The notes beneath the pieces were generated by a model that saw nothing but the letters and a program-made list of their open reading frames with translations, searched no databases and was not told the origin of the DNA. A stretch of DNA of 51,430 nucleotides, taken from the NCBI GenBank assembly GCA_934370925.1, contig CAKRNG010000013.1, positions 1 to 51,430 on the forward strand. Direction: 5' to 3'. Both the position numbers and the translations under genes were made by a program. Origin of the DNA: an uncultured Lacticaseibacillus sp. (GTDB taxonomy: Bacteria > Bacillota > Bacilli > Lactobacillales > Lactobacillaceae). This document shows, piece by piece, positions 23,592-31,481 of the stretch; the first letter of the stretch is position 1, and each line of letters opens with the position of its first letter.

Positions 23592-24320
23592 TTAGTTAGC
23601 CCATTCAGCGCTGGTGTAAACGTCAGTTACATCGTCGTTTTCATCCAGTGCATCCAGCATGTTCTGGAAAGTTTCTTCCTTTTCAGCTGGGAGTTCAATG
23701 GTGTTCTGTGGAATCATTGCCAAGTCAGCAGATTCGAACTTGAAGCCTGCTTCTGCGAGTGCATCACGTACTGCTGTGAATTCCTTAGGGTCGGTGAGGA
23801 CGGTGAATTCGTCGTCATCCGTCTGCAGGTCTTCTGCACCGGCTTCAAGTGCTGCTTCGAGCATGTCATCTTCGGTCGTGTCGAGGTCTTCACGGTTAAT
23901 CGTGATTTTACCCTTACGATCAAACATGAAACCAACCGCACCGGCACCCGCCATGGTTCCGCCGTGACGGGTAATGGCAACGCGGACGTCAGAGCTGGTC
24001 CGGTTCTTGTTGTCGGTCATTGCTTCAACAAGAATCCCAATCCCATTAGGACCGTATGCTTCATATGTCACTTCGTCATAGTTCGTCTTGTCACCGGATT
24101 CAGCCTTCTTGATGGCCCGGTTCATAACGTCCTTTGGCATGTTGGCAGCGCGTGCCTTATCCATCATCAGACGGAGACCTGGGTTACCACTAGGATCAGA
24201 ACCACCTTGCTTTGCAGCCATGAAAAGCTCACGGGAGATTTTCTGGAAGATTTTTCCTCGCTTGGCATCCTGAGCATTCTTACGGCCCTGGATGTTATGC
24301 CATTTACTGTGTCCTGACAT
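23592..24320 (-). CDS. yebC: YebC/PmpR-family protein
   Basis: The 242 residues are the full length of the family. They start with [20 protein letters not shown] and contain [12 protein letters not shown] near residue 38 and [21 protein letters not shown] near 87 (given as [10 protein letters not shown] and ILVEAMTDN). The family has been described as transcription regulators and, for some members, as translation factors easing ribosome stalls at proline stretches. The ATG lies 11 bases after GGAGG. It is single, with its own terminator. Confidence 0.95.
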   Translation of the reverse strand: MSGHSKWHNIQGRKNAQDAKRGKIFQKISRELFMAAKQGGSDPSGNPGLRLMMDKARAANMPKDVMNRAIKKAESGDKTNYDEVTYEAYGPNGIGILVEAMTDNKNRTSSDVRVAITRHGGTMAGAGAVGFMFDRKGKITINREDLDTTEDDMLEAALEAGAEDLQTDDDEFTVLTDPKEFTAVRDALAEAGFKFESADLAMIPQNTIELPAEKEETFQNMLDALDENDDVTDVYTSAEWAN

Positions 24321-24505
24321 TGTTAACTCAGCCTCCGTTCGCGCGGTTTTAACGCGCTTTATAATAAATTATTTTTAGGAACAAGGAATCGCGTAAATGC
24401 GACACGAATTCCAAACAATCGCAATTATACACAAAAACGCCACAACTTTAAACCTTGTCGCGTTTTTTTCTAATGATATTACCTTTAAAATTTATAGAAC
24501 ATTGC

Positions 24506-25036
24506 TCAGGCTTGCTGCACATCCACAGCGGATTGCTTACGACGATGCTTTGCCCACAACCATTCCACTAAGAGGACAATCACTGTTGCAGTCAACGCAC
24601 CGCACATATCCAGCACAACATCCTGCACCATGGGCGTGCGGTCGCCCGTAAACATTTGGTGAAGCTCATCTAGCGCCGCAAATCCCCCAACCGTCAATGG
24701 CACGAGAGGTAACCGAAGCCATGCCGGTTGCACATGTTTCCGCAGTCCAGACGTTAGAAACCAGCCCAGCAAGAAGTAGGTACTGAAATGGGCAATTTTG
24801 CGCACGATGAATTCCAGCACCTGAAAGTACGTGTCTTGCGGCATTCCGATTATCTCGCCTTGACCATAATTGATATGAATCCGCGCAACCAAGTCCGCAT
24901 ACGGCTGATTCGCTAAAACACGTTCCAGAAAGGGTACACTAGTCTGTTGCTTGTACGTCATGGAGCTACTCCCAAAAAGCACCAACAACACCAAAATTGC
25001 GAGTAATAGCCACTTGTACCGTAATATTTTTCGCAT
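24506..25036 (-). CDS. VanZ-family membrane protein (second copy)
   Basis: The 176 residues have four membrane segments (about 7-25, 85-102, 108-128, 150-168). The family core is RKIAHFSTYFLLGWFL near residue 78 and ALDELHQMF-TGDRTPMVQDVVLD near 125. It differs substantially from the paralogue at 6123-6770. The function is unknown. It is followed at 24321-24505 by an AT-rich spacer that holds the yebC promoter region but no gene. A family-1 repeat lies between it and glmS. Confidence 0.85.
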   Translation of the reverse strand: MRKILRYKWLLLAILVLLVLFGSSSMTYKQQTSVPFLERVLANQPYADLVARIHINYGQGEIIGMPQDTYFQVLEFIVRKIAHFSTYFLLGWFLTSGLRKHVQPAWLRLPLVPLTVGGFAALDELHQMFTGDRTPMVQDVVLDMCGALTATVIVLLVEWLWAKHRRKQSAVDVQQA

Positions 25037-25130
25037 AAATTCCTCCGCCTTACTCGAATCAGCTTACCATACGCCATCAGCCTTGCGTGGCGGTTTCTGA
25101 AAACTTAAAAGCATTGAAATAAACGTGATG

Positions 25131-25262
25131 AACGTTACATCCAGTCGCGCGCCAGAAGACTGTCCCCTCACATACAAGGCAGGCCCGACAGAAATCCTAA
25201 GTGCGGGATTTTCGCCGGGCCTGCCTTGTATACCGGGGCCAAATCATCTTCTGGCGCAGCCT
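25131..25262 (-). repeat. Family-1 hairpin repeat, copy b (directly after glmS)
   Basis: Read on the minus strand it begins at the glmS stop codon with GGCTGCGCCAGAAGA. It shows the same nested inverted repeat as copy a: outer GCGCCAGAAGA/TCTTCTGGCGC, inner TATACAAGGCAGGCCCG with its complement, apex around CGCACTTA, then the tail GCGCGACTGGATGTAACGTTC. Many stem positions differ from copy a with pairing kept. Confidence 0.78.
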
Positions 25263-27072
25263 ATTCCACCGTCACCGACTTCGCCAGATTGCGCGGCCGG
25301 TCAACATCATAACCCCGGTCAAGACTCGCATAGTAAGCCAACAACTGACTTGGCACCACGGTCACCAGTGGCGTCAGCAAAGCATCTGTTTCTGGCACAA
25401 CGAGGTCATCCCCTGACTGCGCCAAATCCTTGGTGACAATACGTAGAACGGATGCGCCACGTGCTTCAACTTCGGTAGCGTTGGCTCGCGTATGCGCCGC
25501 CGTCACCGGATCACTGATGATGGCAACGACTGGGGTGTTCTCCTCAATCAGCGCGATGGTGCCATGTTTCAGTTCACCCGCCGCAAATCCTTCTGCCTGG
25601 ATATAGGAAATTTCCTTCAACTTCAGCGCGGCTTCAAGGGACAAGTAGTAGTCGCTTCCCCGCCCGATGTAAAAGGCATTGCGGGTCGTCTTGAACATCC
25701 GCGTGGCGAATTCGTGGATTTGTTCCTTCTCATCGACAAGCTGTTGCTGCGCCGTTGCGATGAGGGACAGCTTGTGCGCCACGTCAAATGCTTGTGCCGC
25801 TGCGTTGCCCCGCGCGACCCCAAACGCCTCTGCCAGCAGTGCGCATGTGGCAACTTGTGCTGTGTAAGCCTTGGTGGATGCCACCGCAATTTCTGGACCA
25901 GCATGCAAACTCAACGCGAAATCTGCTTCACGCGCCAACGTTGAGGTCGGCACGTTCGTGATGGTCAAACTCGGTAACCCCTGTGCCTTGACCTTCACCA
26001 GTACCTGCCGAATATCCGCTGTTTCCCCACTCTGCGTTAGGAAGATAAAGAGTGGTTTCTGGGACAAAATCGGCATGTGGTAACCGAATTCGGAAGCCAG
26101 GGCAACGGTGACGGGAACGCCCGCGAGCTGTTCAAAGATTGGTGCGGCCACCAAGCTGGCGTGATAACTCGTCCCTGCCGCCACAAAGTACAACCGGTCA
26201 GCCTGCTGCAGTGCGTCCAGGAGTGCTTTCGGCATAACGACCTCGCCAGCTTCGTTGGTGTAGCTAGACAGGAGACGGCGTAATACAACGGGCTGTTCGT
26301 CAATTTCCTTCAGCATGTAGAACGGATAGGTGCCCAAATCGCCGTCACCTTCAGACATGTCCACCTTGTAGCTGTCACGCTGCTGCGTTGTCCCTGCGAG
26401 GTCCTCAATTGTGACATCCGTGGCCGTGAGCACAACTAATTCCTCATCGTGTAGCTCCAGGAATGTATCCGTCTGGTCAAGTAGTGCCAACGCATCACTC
26501 CCAACCGCGTTGAAACCATCCCCCAGGCCCACCAATAATGGCGACTTGTTCTTCGCGACATACAAGGTCTGATCGTCTTCCTTATCACTTAGCGCAAAGG
26601 CATAGGATCCTTCCACAAGCTGCATGACGTGGCGCAAGGCTTCCTTCGTGCTATCACCATCACGAACAAACTTCGCAATCAGCTGAACAGCCACTTCTGT
26701 ATCGGTATCACTGGCAAAAGTGACATCCATCAAATACTGGTCCCGCAACGTCTGCGCATTCGTCAAGACGCCATTATGTACCAGGTAAAAACGACCATCA
26801 TTTGAAACGTGTGGGTGTGCATTTGCCTCAGTTGGCTTACCGTTCGTTGCCCAGCGTGTGTGGCCAATGCCAAGCGTTCCGGCAAGGGTTGCTGGTACCG
26901 CTGCGTTCAATTCACGAATACGCCCGACGCGCTTAATGAGGATACCGTCAACACCTTGACCATTCACAAAAATTCCGGCCGAGTCGTATCCCCGATATTC
27001 CAACTTTGCTAAGCCATTTAGCAGCACTTTGGTTGCATTCACATTCCCAACGACACCAACAATTCCACACAT
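25261..27072 (-). CDS. glmS: Glutamine-fructose-6-phosphate aminotransferase
   Basis: The enzyme makes glucosamine 6-phosphate from fructose 6-phosphate and glutamine, the first step to UDP-GlcNAc and peptidoglycan. The 603 residues comprise an N-terminal Ntn glutaminase domain (catalytic Cys2 in MCGIVGVVG, GHTRWATNG near 73) and two SIS sugar-isomerase domains (AAGTSYHASL near 303, FLTQSGETADIRQ near 350). The C-terminus is NLAKSVTVE. The ATG at 27072 follows GGAGGA by 7 bases, and cleavage of Met would expose the Cys. No glmS ribozyme is seen upstream; operator-like repeats are present instead. Confidence 0.97.
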   Translation of the reverse strand: MCGIVGVVGNVNATKVLLNGLAKLEYRGYDSAGIFVNGQGVDGILIKRVGRIRELNAAVPATLAGTLGIGHTRWATNGKPTEANAHPHVSNDGRFYLVHNGVLTNAQTLRDQYLMDVTFASDTDTEVAVQLIAKFVRDGDSTKEALRHVMQLVEGSYAFALSDKEDDQTLYVAKNKSPLLVGLGDGFNAVGSDALALLDQTDTFLELHDEELVVLTATDVTIEDLAGTTQQRDSYKVDMSEGDGDLGTYPFYMLKEIDEQPVVLRRLLSSYTNEAGEVVMPKALLDALQQADRLYFVAAGTSYHASLVAAPIFEQLAGVPVTVALASEFGYHMPILSQKPLFIFLTQSGETADIRQVLVKVKAQGLPSLTITNVPTSTLAREADFALSLHAGPEIAVASTKAYTAQVATCALLAEAFGVARGNAAAQAFDVAHKLSLIATAQQQLVDEKEQIHEFATRMFKTTRNAFYIGRGSDYYLSLEAALKLKEISYIQAEGFAAGELKHGTIALIEENTPVVAIISDPVTAAHTRANATEVEARGASVLRIVTKDLAQSGDDLVVPETDALLTPLVTVVPSQLLAYYASLDRGYDVDRPRNLAKSVTVE

Positions 27073-27138
27073 ATCTAATTCCTCCGTTTTTATTGGACTA
27101 TATACATTCAAGATGGTTAATCCCGAGTCAATAACGGT

Positions 27139-27168
27139 ATATTAGCCTTTCGACGGTGAAATAGTCAA
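27139..27168 (-). promoter_or_regulatory. Proximal promoter of glmS
   Basis: On the minus strand TTGACT (27163-27168) and TAATAT (27139-27144) have an 18-base spacer, ending about 70 bases before the glmS ATG. Confidence 0.6.
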
Positions 27169-27179
27169 GTGCCGTTTCG

Positions 27180-27213
27180 AATTGGTATACCCTAATTTAA
27201 AAAATTGGTACAG
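27180..27213 (-). promoter_or_regulatory. Two AATTGGTAYA operator-like sites near the glmS promoter
   Basis: AATTGGTATACC (27180-27191) and AATTGGTACAG (27203-27213) are 23 bases apart, just upstream of the proximal -35. The half-site equals the ATTGGTATAG element bound by GntR/HutC-type N-acetylglucosamine regulators (NagR/YvoA) in Bacillus, which fits control of an amino-sugar gene. Two further copies lie at 27307-27350. Confidence 0.5.
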
Positions 27214-27222
27214 CTAGTTCAA

Positions 27223-27261
27223 AAGGCGGTATTTGTCAGTAATCCTGACAAATACCGCCTT
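27223..27261 (-). terminator. Perfect 17-bp hairpin in the glmS upstream region
   Basis: AAGGCGGTATTTGTCAG pairs perfectly with its complement around 5 nt, and the minus strand continues with TTTT. It lies between the distal and proximal promoter candidates, so it could terminate or attenuate distal transcripts before glmS. Confidence 0.65.
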
Positions 27262-27306
27262 ATTAGAAAACACCATGCAAATGCGACATTAGCGGCTGGA
27301 GATAAA

Positions 27307-27350
27307 CTATACCAATTTAACAAAAATAAAAAATTTAAATTATACCAATT
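27307..27350 (-). promoter_or_regulatory. Distal operator-like sites overlapping an extended -10
   Basis: On the minus strand AATTGGTATAAT (27341-27350 and flank) and AATTGGTATAG (27307-27317) repeat the amino-sugar-regulator half-site in the same orientation, 33 bases apart. The first contains TGGTATAAT, an extended -10 promoter, so a bound repressor would block it directly. Confidence 0.45.
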
Positions 27351-27441
27351 GTCACAAGCAACGATGTGTCTACCGGTCAAATCGGAACCCGGCGCGCCCT
27401 ACGCCGGGTTCTCACGTCGCCTTTAAGAAATCCCACCAAAC

Positions 27442-27472
27442 AAAAAAGGACCGTGCAAAATTCACACAGTCC
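27442..27472 (-). terminator. Terminator of glmM
   Basis: GGAC and GTG pair with CAC and GTCC, followed on the minus strand by TTTTTT, 17 bases after the glmM stop. A second strong hairpin (GAACCCGGCG/CGCCGGGTTC) lies at about 27386-27412. Confidence 0.75.
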
Positions 27473-27488
27473 CCTTCATCAAGCAAGT

Positions 27489-28841
27489 TTACTTTCCCAT
27501 TTCCTGTTCAACGACGGCGACAATCTGGTCCACATAGTCGTTAACCAGGTCTTCCGTCTTTGCTTCTGCCATAACCCGGAGCAGGGATTCCGTACCGCTT
27601 GGCCGCACAAGCACACGCCCATCGCCTGCCATCTTCGCTTCAACCACCGCAATGGCCTCTGTGATAGCTGGGTAGTTCTTCCATGCGTTCTTATCGGTTA
27701 CAGGCACGTTCACCAGTTTCTGGGGGTACGTCTGCACGGGCGCCGTCAGTTCGGACAGCTTCTTGCCCGTTGCGGCCATCACGGACAACAACTGAATCCC
27801 TGTCAACATGCCATCCCCAGTATTGTGGTGGTCAAAGAGAATCACGTGTCCACTCTGTTCCCCACCGATGTTGTAACCTTCCGCACGCATTGCTTCAACC
27901 ACGTGCCGGTCACCAACAGCCGTCTGCACAGACTTCATGCCGTTTGCTTCAATGGCCTTGTACAATCCGAGATTACTCATCACGGTGGTGACAATCGTGT
28001 CCTTCTTGAGGCGCCCCTGGGACTTCATGTAGTTCCCCAATACGAACATAATCTGGTCCCCATCCACGATGTTGCCCAGTTCGTCAACGGCGATACAACG
28101 GTCACCGTCACCGTCAAAGGCAAGGCCGACCTGCGCGCCCTTTTCAACAACGAAATCAGCGAGGCCTTCTGGATGTGTGGAGCCAACGCCCGCATTGATG
28201 TTAATCCCATCAGGACTCGTTGCCATGGTGGAGAAATCAGTATCAAGATCGCCAAACAGACGGCTGACAAGGTTACTTGTTGCCCCATTTGCGGCGTCAA
28301 TTGCCACACGCAAACCAGACAAATCTTCGGTGACCGTCTGCTTCAGGAACTGGGTGTACTTCTGCGCCCCTTCAGGATAGTCCGCAGCTGTGCCCAAGCC
28401 CTTAGCACTTGGCCGTGGCAAGGTGTCGACTGGTGCGTCCAGATAAGCTTCGATTTCCTCTTCCGTTTCGTCAGAAAGCTTGTAGCCGTCTGGACCGAAG
28501 AACTTAATCCCGTTGTCTTGTGCAGGGTTGTGGGAAGCTGAAATCTGAATACCAGCCGCTGCACCTTGCACCTTAATCAAGTAAGCAACAGCGGGTGTTG
28601 TGATAACACCTAGGTTGAGCACTTCAATCCCAACGGACAGAAGACCAGAAATCAGCGCGTCCCCAAGCATTTGGCCAGAGATACGGGTGTCGCGTGCGAC
28701 AAGAACCAGGGGTGCCTTATCGCCCTGCTGGTGCTTGGTGAGCACATACCCACCCGCACGACCCAAGCGAAAAGCCAGTTCTGGGCTCAAATCCTGATTT
28801 GCGACCCCACGAACACCATCTGTACCAAAATATTTCGTCAT
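27489..28841 (-). CDS. glmM: Phosphoglucosamine mutase
   Basis: The enzyme converts glucosamine 6-phosphate to glucosamine 1-phosphate, downstream of GlmS. The 450 residues are typical. Landmarks are the N-terminal [10 protein letters not shown], the catalytic phosphoserine loop ISASHNP (Ser103), the metal loop DGDGDR near residue 240, the sugar loop GGEQSGH near 325, and the phosphate-binding [11 protein letters not shown] near the C-terminus. The ATG at 28841 has the better site (GGGGA 8 bases upstream); an ATG five codons earlier is possible. It is third in the cdaA-cdaR-glmM operon; GlmM is known to bind and inhibit CdaA in Gram-positives. Confidence 0.97.
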   Translation of the reverse strand: MTKYFGTDGVRGVANQDLSPELAFRLGRAGGYVLTKHQQGDKAPLVLVARDTRISGQMLGDALISGLLSVGIEVLNLGVITTPAVAYLIKVQGAAAGIQISASHNPAQDNGIKFFGPDGYKLSDETEEEIEAYLDAPVDTLPRPSAKGLGTAADYPEGAQKYTQFLKQTVTEDLSGLRVAIDAANGATSNLVSRLFGDLDTDFSTMATSPDGININAGVGSTHPEGLADFVVEKGAQVGLAFDGDGDRCIAVDELGNIVDGDQIMFVLGNYMKSQGRLKKDTIVTTVMSNLGLYKAIEANGMKSVQTAVGDRHVVEAMRAEGYNIGGEQSGHVILFDHHNTGDGMLTGIQLLSVMAATGKKLSELTAPVQTYPQKLVNVPVTDKNAWKNYPAITEAIAVVEAKMAGDGRVLVRPSGTESLLRVMAEAKTEDLVNDYVDQIVAVVEQEMGK

Positions 28842-28871
28842 TATCTTGTTCCCCATTCCTATTTCTACGTT

Positions 28872-29876
28872 TTATTTCGAGCTCATGTCTGACGTTTCGT
28901 CCGCAACGGATTTCGTATTCGTCACCTTCACCGTCACGTTCGCAGAAGTTGGCGATACCTTCGTCAACTTCGTGTTCACCTTACTCAAATCAACCGTCTT
29001 CTTCACGGTCTTGTCGATATCCGTCACGTCAATCGGCACTTCAAAACTATCCACATCGTCAAGCACGGACTGTTTACCGTACACCTTTACCTCGTTAACA
29101 CTCGATTTGAACGTATACGTCCGGCCGGATGCTGCCTTTCCCGTCTGTTTGTACGTAATCGGTACCGTCTTGCTTGGTAAACTGATTGGTAACTTCACCC
29201 GCACCGTTTGTGGCGTAATCACCACATCCAGCGTGTGCCCGTTACTATCCAAAGCCTGTAGCGTCACGGTTTGCGTGATGTTACTGTTCGTGTTCCGCGA
29301 CAGCGCCAAGCTTGCTGAAACTTCATAAATACGTTCAACTTCGCTCCGTGCCCCCGTCACCTGTGCATTAGCGGTGGAAAGCACTGGCGATCCTGCCGTA
29401 TAGCCAGTCGCAATTGCGTCCTTATTGTAGTCCACTTGGATTGCCATTGTCTTGCTAATTCGGTTCTGGATGTTAACTTTTATGGTCGAAGGTGTAATTT
29501 TGTAGGTCAAATTCTTATTTAACCCCTCCTGCGTCAACTTAACGGTGTGGTCCCCGACGCCCAATTTACGTAGGTTCGCCGTTACACGGAAGTTCTGCGT
29601 ATTGGTCACAGCCGTCACGAGTGCAGCGTTCCCCTCAACACGTACCTTCACGTTTTCGGGATATCCGGTAATGAAGTACTTATCAGTGTCCGCATTTAAC
29701 TCCAACGGGACCGTAATGGTGGCCGTCTTCATTGCTAGAATGGCACTGTCATTATTCTTGCTGCTACTACTGATTGTATTATTGATATTTTCAGCATTAA
29801 CGTACGCAAACAAACCAACCGCGATTAATAAGGAGAGAATCCGGTAAACCCATGGGCTATCCCAAAACTTGCTCAT
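28872..29876 (-). CDS. cdaR: CdaR (YbbR-domain regulator of CdaA)
   Basis: The 334-residue membrane-anchored protein has one N-terminal helix (about 10-26) and three or more extracytoplasmic YbbR repeats. Each repeat has the pattern hydrophobic-V-T-V-P-hxL or KTVPITY and is seen around residues 45-115, 130-215 and 225-320. CdaR modulates the diadenylate cyclase in other Firmicutes. Its ATG overlaps the cdaA stop by 4 bases (ATGA). Confidence 0.93.
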   Translation of the reverse strand: MSKFWDSPWVYRILSLLIAVGLFAYVNAENINNTISSSSKNNDSAILAMKTATITVPLELNADTDKYFITGYPENVKVRVEGNAALVTAVTNTQNFRVTANLRKLGVGDHTVKLTQEGLNKNLTYKITPSTIKVNIQNRISKTMAIQVDYNKDAIATGYTAGSPVLSTANAQVTGARSEVERIYEVSASLALSRNTNSNITQTVTLQALDSNGHTLDVVITPQTVRVKLPISLPSKTVPITYKQTGKAASGRTYTFKSSVNEVKVYGKQSVLDDVDSFEVPIDVTDIDKTVKKTVDLSKVNTKLTKVSPTSANVTVKVTNTKSVADETSDMSSK

Positions 29877-30727
29877 CGTTTGCCCCCCTTTTTACCAAAA
29901 CCAGCAATAATGCCCACCAAGAATTCGCGAACAGGATTCGTCTGTTCCTCTTCTTCAGGCACAAGTTGTGCATTCAGAAACTTGAGGTAATCATCGCGCG
30001 TCATGTCAATCATGAGGTTATTGTTGCAGGTCAGCGTCACCCCACCTGTTTCTTCGGAGACAACAACGGTTACCGCATCAGTCACTTCTGAAATCCCCAC
30101 GGCAGCGCGGTGCCGCGTTCCCAGCGACTTAGGAATCGCACTGGATTCGGACAGAGGCAAGTACGCCGCAGCGACCGCAATGCGATTATCACGGATAATC
30201 ACCGCGCCATCATGCAGTGGCGTGTTGGGGATGAACGTGTTGATTAGGAGCGCATCCGTAATTTCCGCATCCATCTTAATCCCGGTTTCGATATAATCCT
30301 CAAGCCCCGTATTGCGTTGAATCGTAATGAGTGCCCCAATGCGTCGTTTACTCATATACTGGACCGCTTTGTCGATTGCTTCCACCATCCGTAATTGTTG
30401 TTCACGCTGATTGTTCCCAGAACGATTGAACAATCCGCCGCGGCCAAGGTGTTCCAACCCCCGTCTGATTTCTGGCTGGAAGATAATCACAATGGCAACG
30501 ACTGCCCAACTGATTACCTGGTCGATAATGTACGCCACCGCGTGCAATTGCATATACCACGCAATAACACGGATGACGACAATCATCAGAATCCCCCGAA
30601 ACAGTTGGACGGCCTTGGTTCCCCGCACCAACATGATTAAGCGATAAAAGAAGTACCACACAACCAAAATATCGATGAGGTTCGTCACGGTCGACCAGTT
30701 CCAGAGGCCCGCAATAAGATCCTGCAT
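29873..30727 (-). CDS. cdaA: Diadenylate cyclase CdaA
   Basis: It makes cyclic di-AMP from ATP. The 284 residues comprise three N-terminal membrane helices and a cytoplasmic DAC domain. The catalytic motifs are HDGAVIIRDNRI near residue 175 and LGTRHRAAVG near 207. The ATG at 30727 follows GGAGG by 7 bases. It is first in the conserved cdaA-cdaR-glmM operon that links osmolyte and potassium control to wall-precursor synthesis. Confidence 0.97.
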   Translation of the reverse strand: MQDLIAGLWNWSTVTNLIDILVVWYFFYRLIMLVRGTKAVQLFRGILMIVVIRVIAWYMQLHAVAYIIDQVISWAVVAIVIIFQPEIRRGLEHLGRGGLFNRSGNNQREQQLRMVEAIDKAVQYMSKRRIGALITIQRNTGLEDYIETGIKMDAEITDALLINTFIPNTPLHDGAVIIRDNRIAVAAAYLPLSESSAIPKSLGTRHRAAVGISEVTDAVTVVVSEETGGVTLTCNNNLMIDMTRDDYLKFLNAQLVPEEEEQTNPVREFLVGIIAGFGKKGGKR

Positions 30728-30760
30728 AGCGTTTCCTCCGTCTTCCAATTTATCCCCCGA

Positions 30761-30766
30761 TTATAC
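30761..30766 (-). promoter_or_regulatory. Extended -10 promoter of cdaA
   Basis: On the minus strand TGTGGTATAAT places TG one base before a perfect TATAAT, 34 bases upstream of the cdaA start. No good -35 is seen; the position where it would lie falls in the 62-bp tandem repeat. Confidence 0.6.
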
Positions 30767-30780
30767 CACAGTGTCTGGTG

Positions 30781-30956
30781 CCGGGGTGGACTTGTGTGGG
30801 TACAAGGCCGGTGCGCTCAGGCGGTCTCCGTTGCGGGCTTATGAGGGCCGGAATGTGGTGTGGTACAGGCCGGTGTACTCAGGTGGTCTCCGTTACGGGC
30901 TTATGAGGGCCGGAACGTGGTGTGGTACAGGCCGGTGCACTCAGGTGGTCTCCTAC
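30781..30956. repeat. 62-bp tandem repeat, about 2.8 copies
   Basis: Units begin at about 30781, 30848 and 30910 and contain CCGGAAxGTGGTGTGGTACA, then GGCCGGTGxxCTCAGGxGG, then TCTCCGTTxCGGGCTTATGA. Copies 2 and 3 are almost identical; copy 1 is more diverged. The 62-bp period is not a multiple of three and stops fall in all frames, so it is not coding. A degenerate pair of similar 60-bp units lies at 43394-43500. Confidence 0.8.
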
Positions 30957-30989
30957 ATAGAATTATGGGGAGACTCCTCTTTTTGGGGA

Positions 30990-31153
30990 GAGGTAAAACC
31001 CTTTTCAGGCAGGACATTCGCGGCTGCGCGCGAATGTCTTATCGAGGTTAGGTTTGCTCACTAAAGTTTGATTTACTGACACTGCACATCCGAGTTCCAA
31101 CATAATCAACCAGCAAACGGATGCAACGCAAGGAGCGACAGCGACGTTGCGTC
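30990..31153 (+). repeat. Family-2 repeat, copy a
   Basis: It begins GTAAAACCCTTTTCAGGCAG and contains the perfect 10-bp hairpin GACATTCGCG / CGCGAATGTC followed by TTATCGAG. After a variable middle with TCCGAGTT it ends in AACGCAAGGAGCG and AGCGACGTTGC, which can pair. The same modules in the same order occur inverted at 46551-46704. It lies antisense to the flanking genes. Confidence 0.75.
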
Positions 31154-31197
31154 AATATCTTTTCATTCAAACATAAAGATGATTAGCGGCGAATGTA

Positions 31198-31428
31198 GGC
31201 AGTTGCGGGGGAAAGTTTGGCGGAGGTTTTGGGGTGCGGAAGTGGTGAAAGTTTCTTGGCGGTTTACCGCCTTAGAAACGGGACGACTTTGAGACTGGCA
31301 GGCAATTTTCCTGACAGGCTCAAAGCGAGGTGGAATAACTTCAGCCGGGCTTTGGCTGAAGTTATGGAACCGTGCCCCACCACTGGAGACACCCCAAAAC
31401 TGGAGCCGAACTTTTCCCCACAACTGCC
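31198..31428. repeat. Family-3 branched structured element, copy a
   Basis: Terminal arms 31198-31221 and 31405-31428 pair over 24 bp with one mismatch and two G-U pairs. Inside them GTTTTGGGGTG pairs with CACCCCAAAAC and AGTGGTG with CACCACT. The enclosed region folds as three hairpins: 31251-31279 (GGCGGT/ACCGCC), 31288-31325 (TTTGAG/CTCAAA) and 31335-31365 (ATAACTTCAGCC/GGCTGAAGTTAT). No open frame is credible. It may be a structured RNA or a MITE-like element. Confidence 0.7.
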
Positions 31429-31438
31429 GGCCTGGTCC

Positions 31439-31480
31439 ATTAAAAAAGCCGTCCCAGCGAACCGGAACGACTTTTTTAAT
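31439..31480 (-). terminator. Terminator of the ABC-ATPase gene
   Basis: ATTAAAAAAG with CCGT pairs with ACG and CTTTTTTAAT around a GC-rich apex. It starts at the ATPase stop and has a T-run on the minus strand. Confidence 0.8.
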
Positions 31481-31481
31481 G

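Noticed and set aside
24345..24384. Promoter and GCGCG palindrome before yebC
   Set aside because: TTGTTC and TATAAA are only 15 bases apart and the palindrome is short, so this is too weak to list as a feature.
27073..27200. glmS ribozyme before glmS
   Set aside because: I looked for the conserved ribozyme core and cleavage-site context and did not see them; the region shows operators and a promoter instead.
27366..28541. Open frame of 391 codons opposite glmM
   Set aside because: It is antisense to glmM and overlaps the glmM terminator; the composition is typical of a shadow frame.
30675..31064. Open frame with repeated peptide units across the 62-bp repeat
   Set aside because: The 62-bp period is not divisible by three, so the same peptide appears only by shifting frames, and there is no ribosome binding site. 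It is treated as a non-coding repeat.
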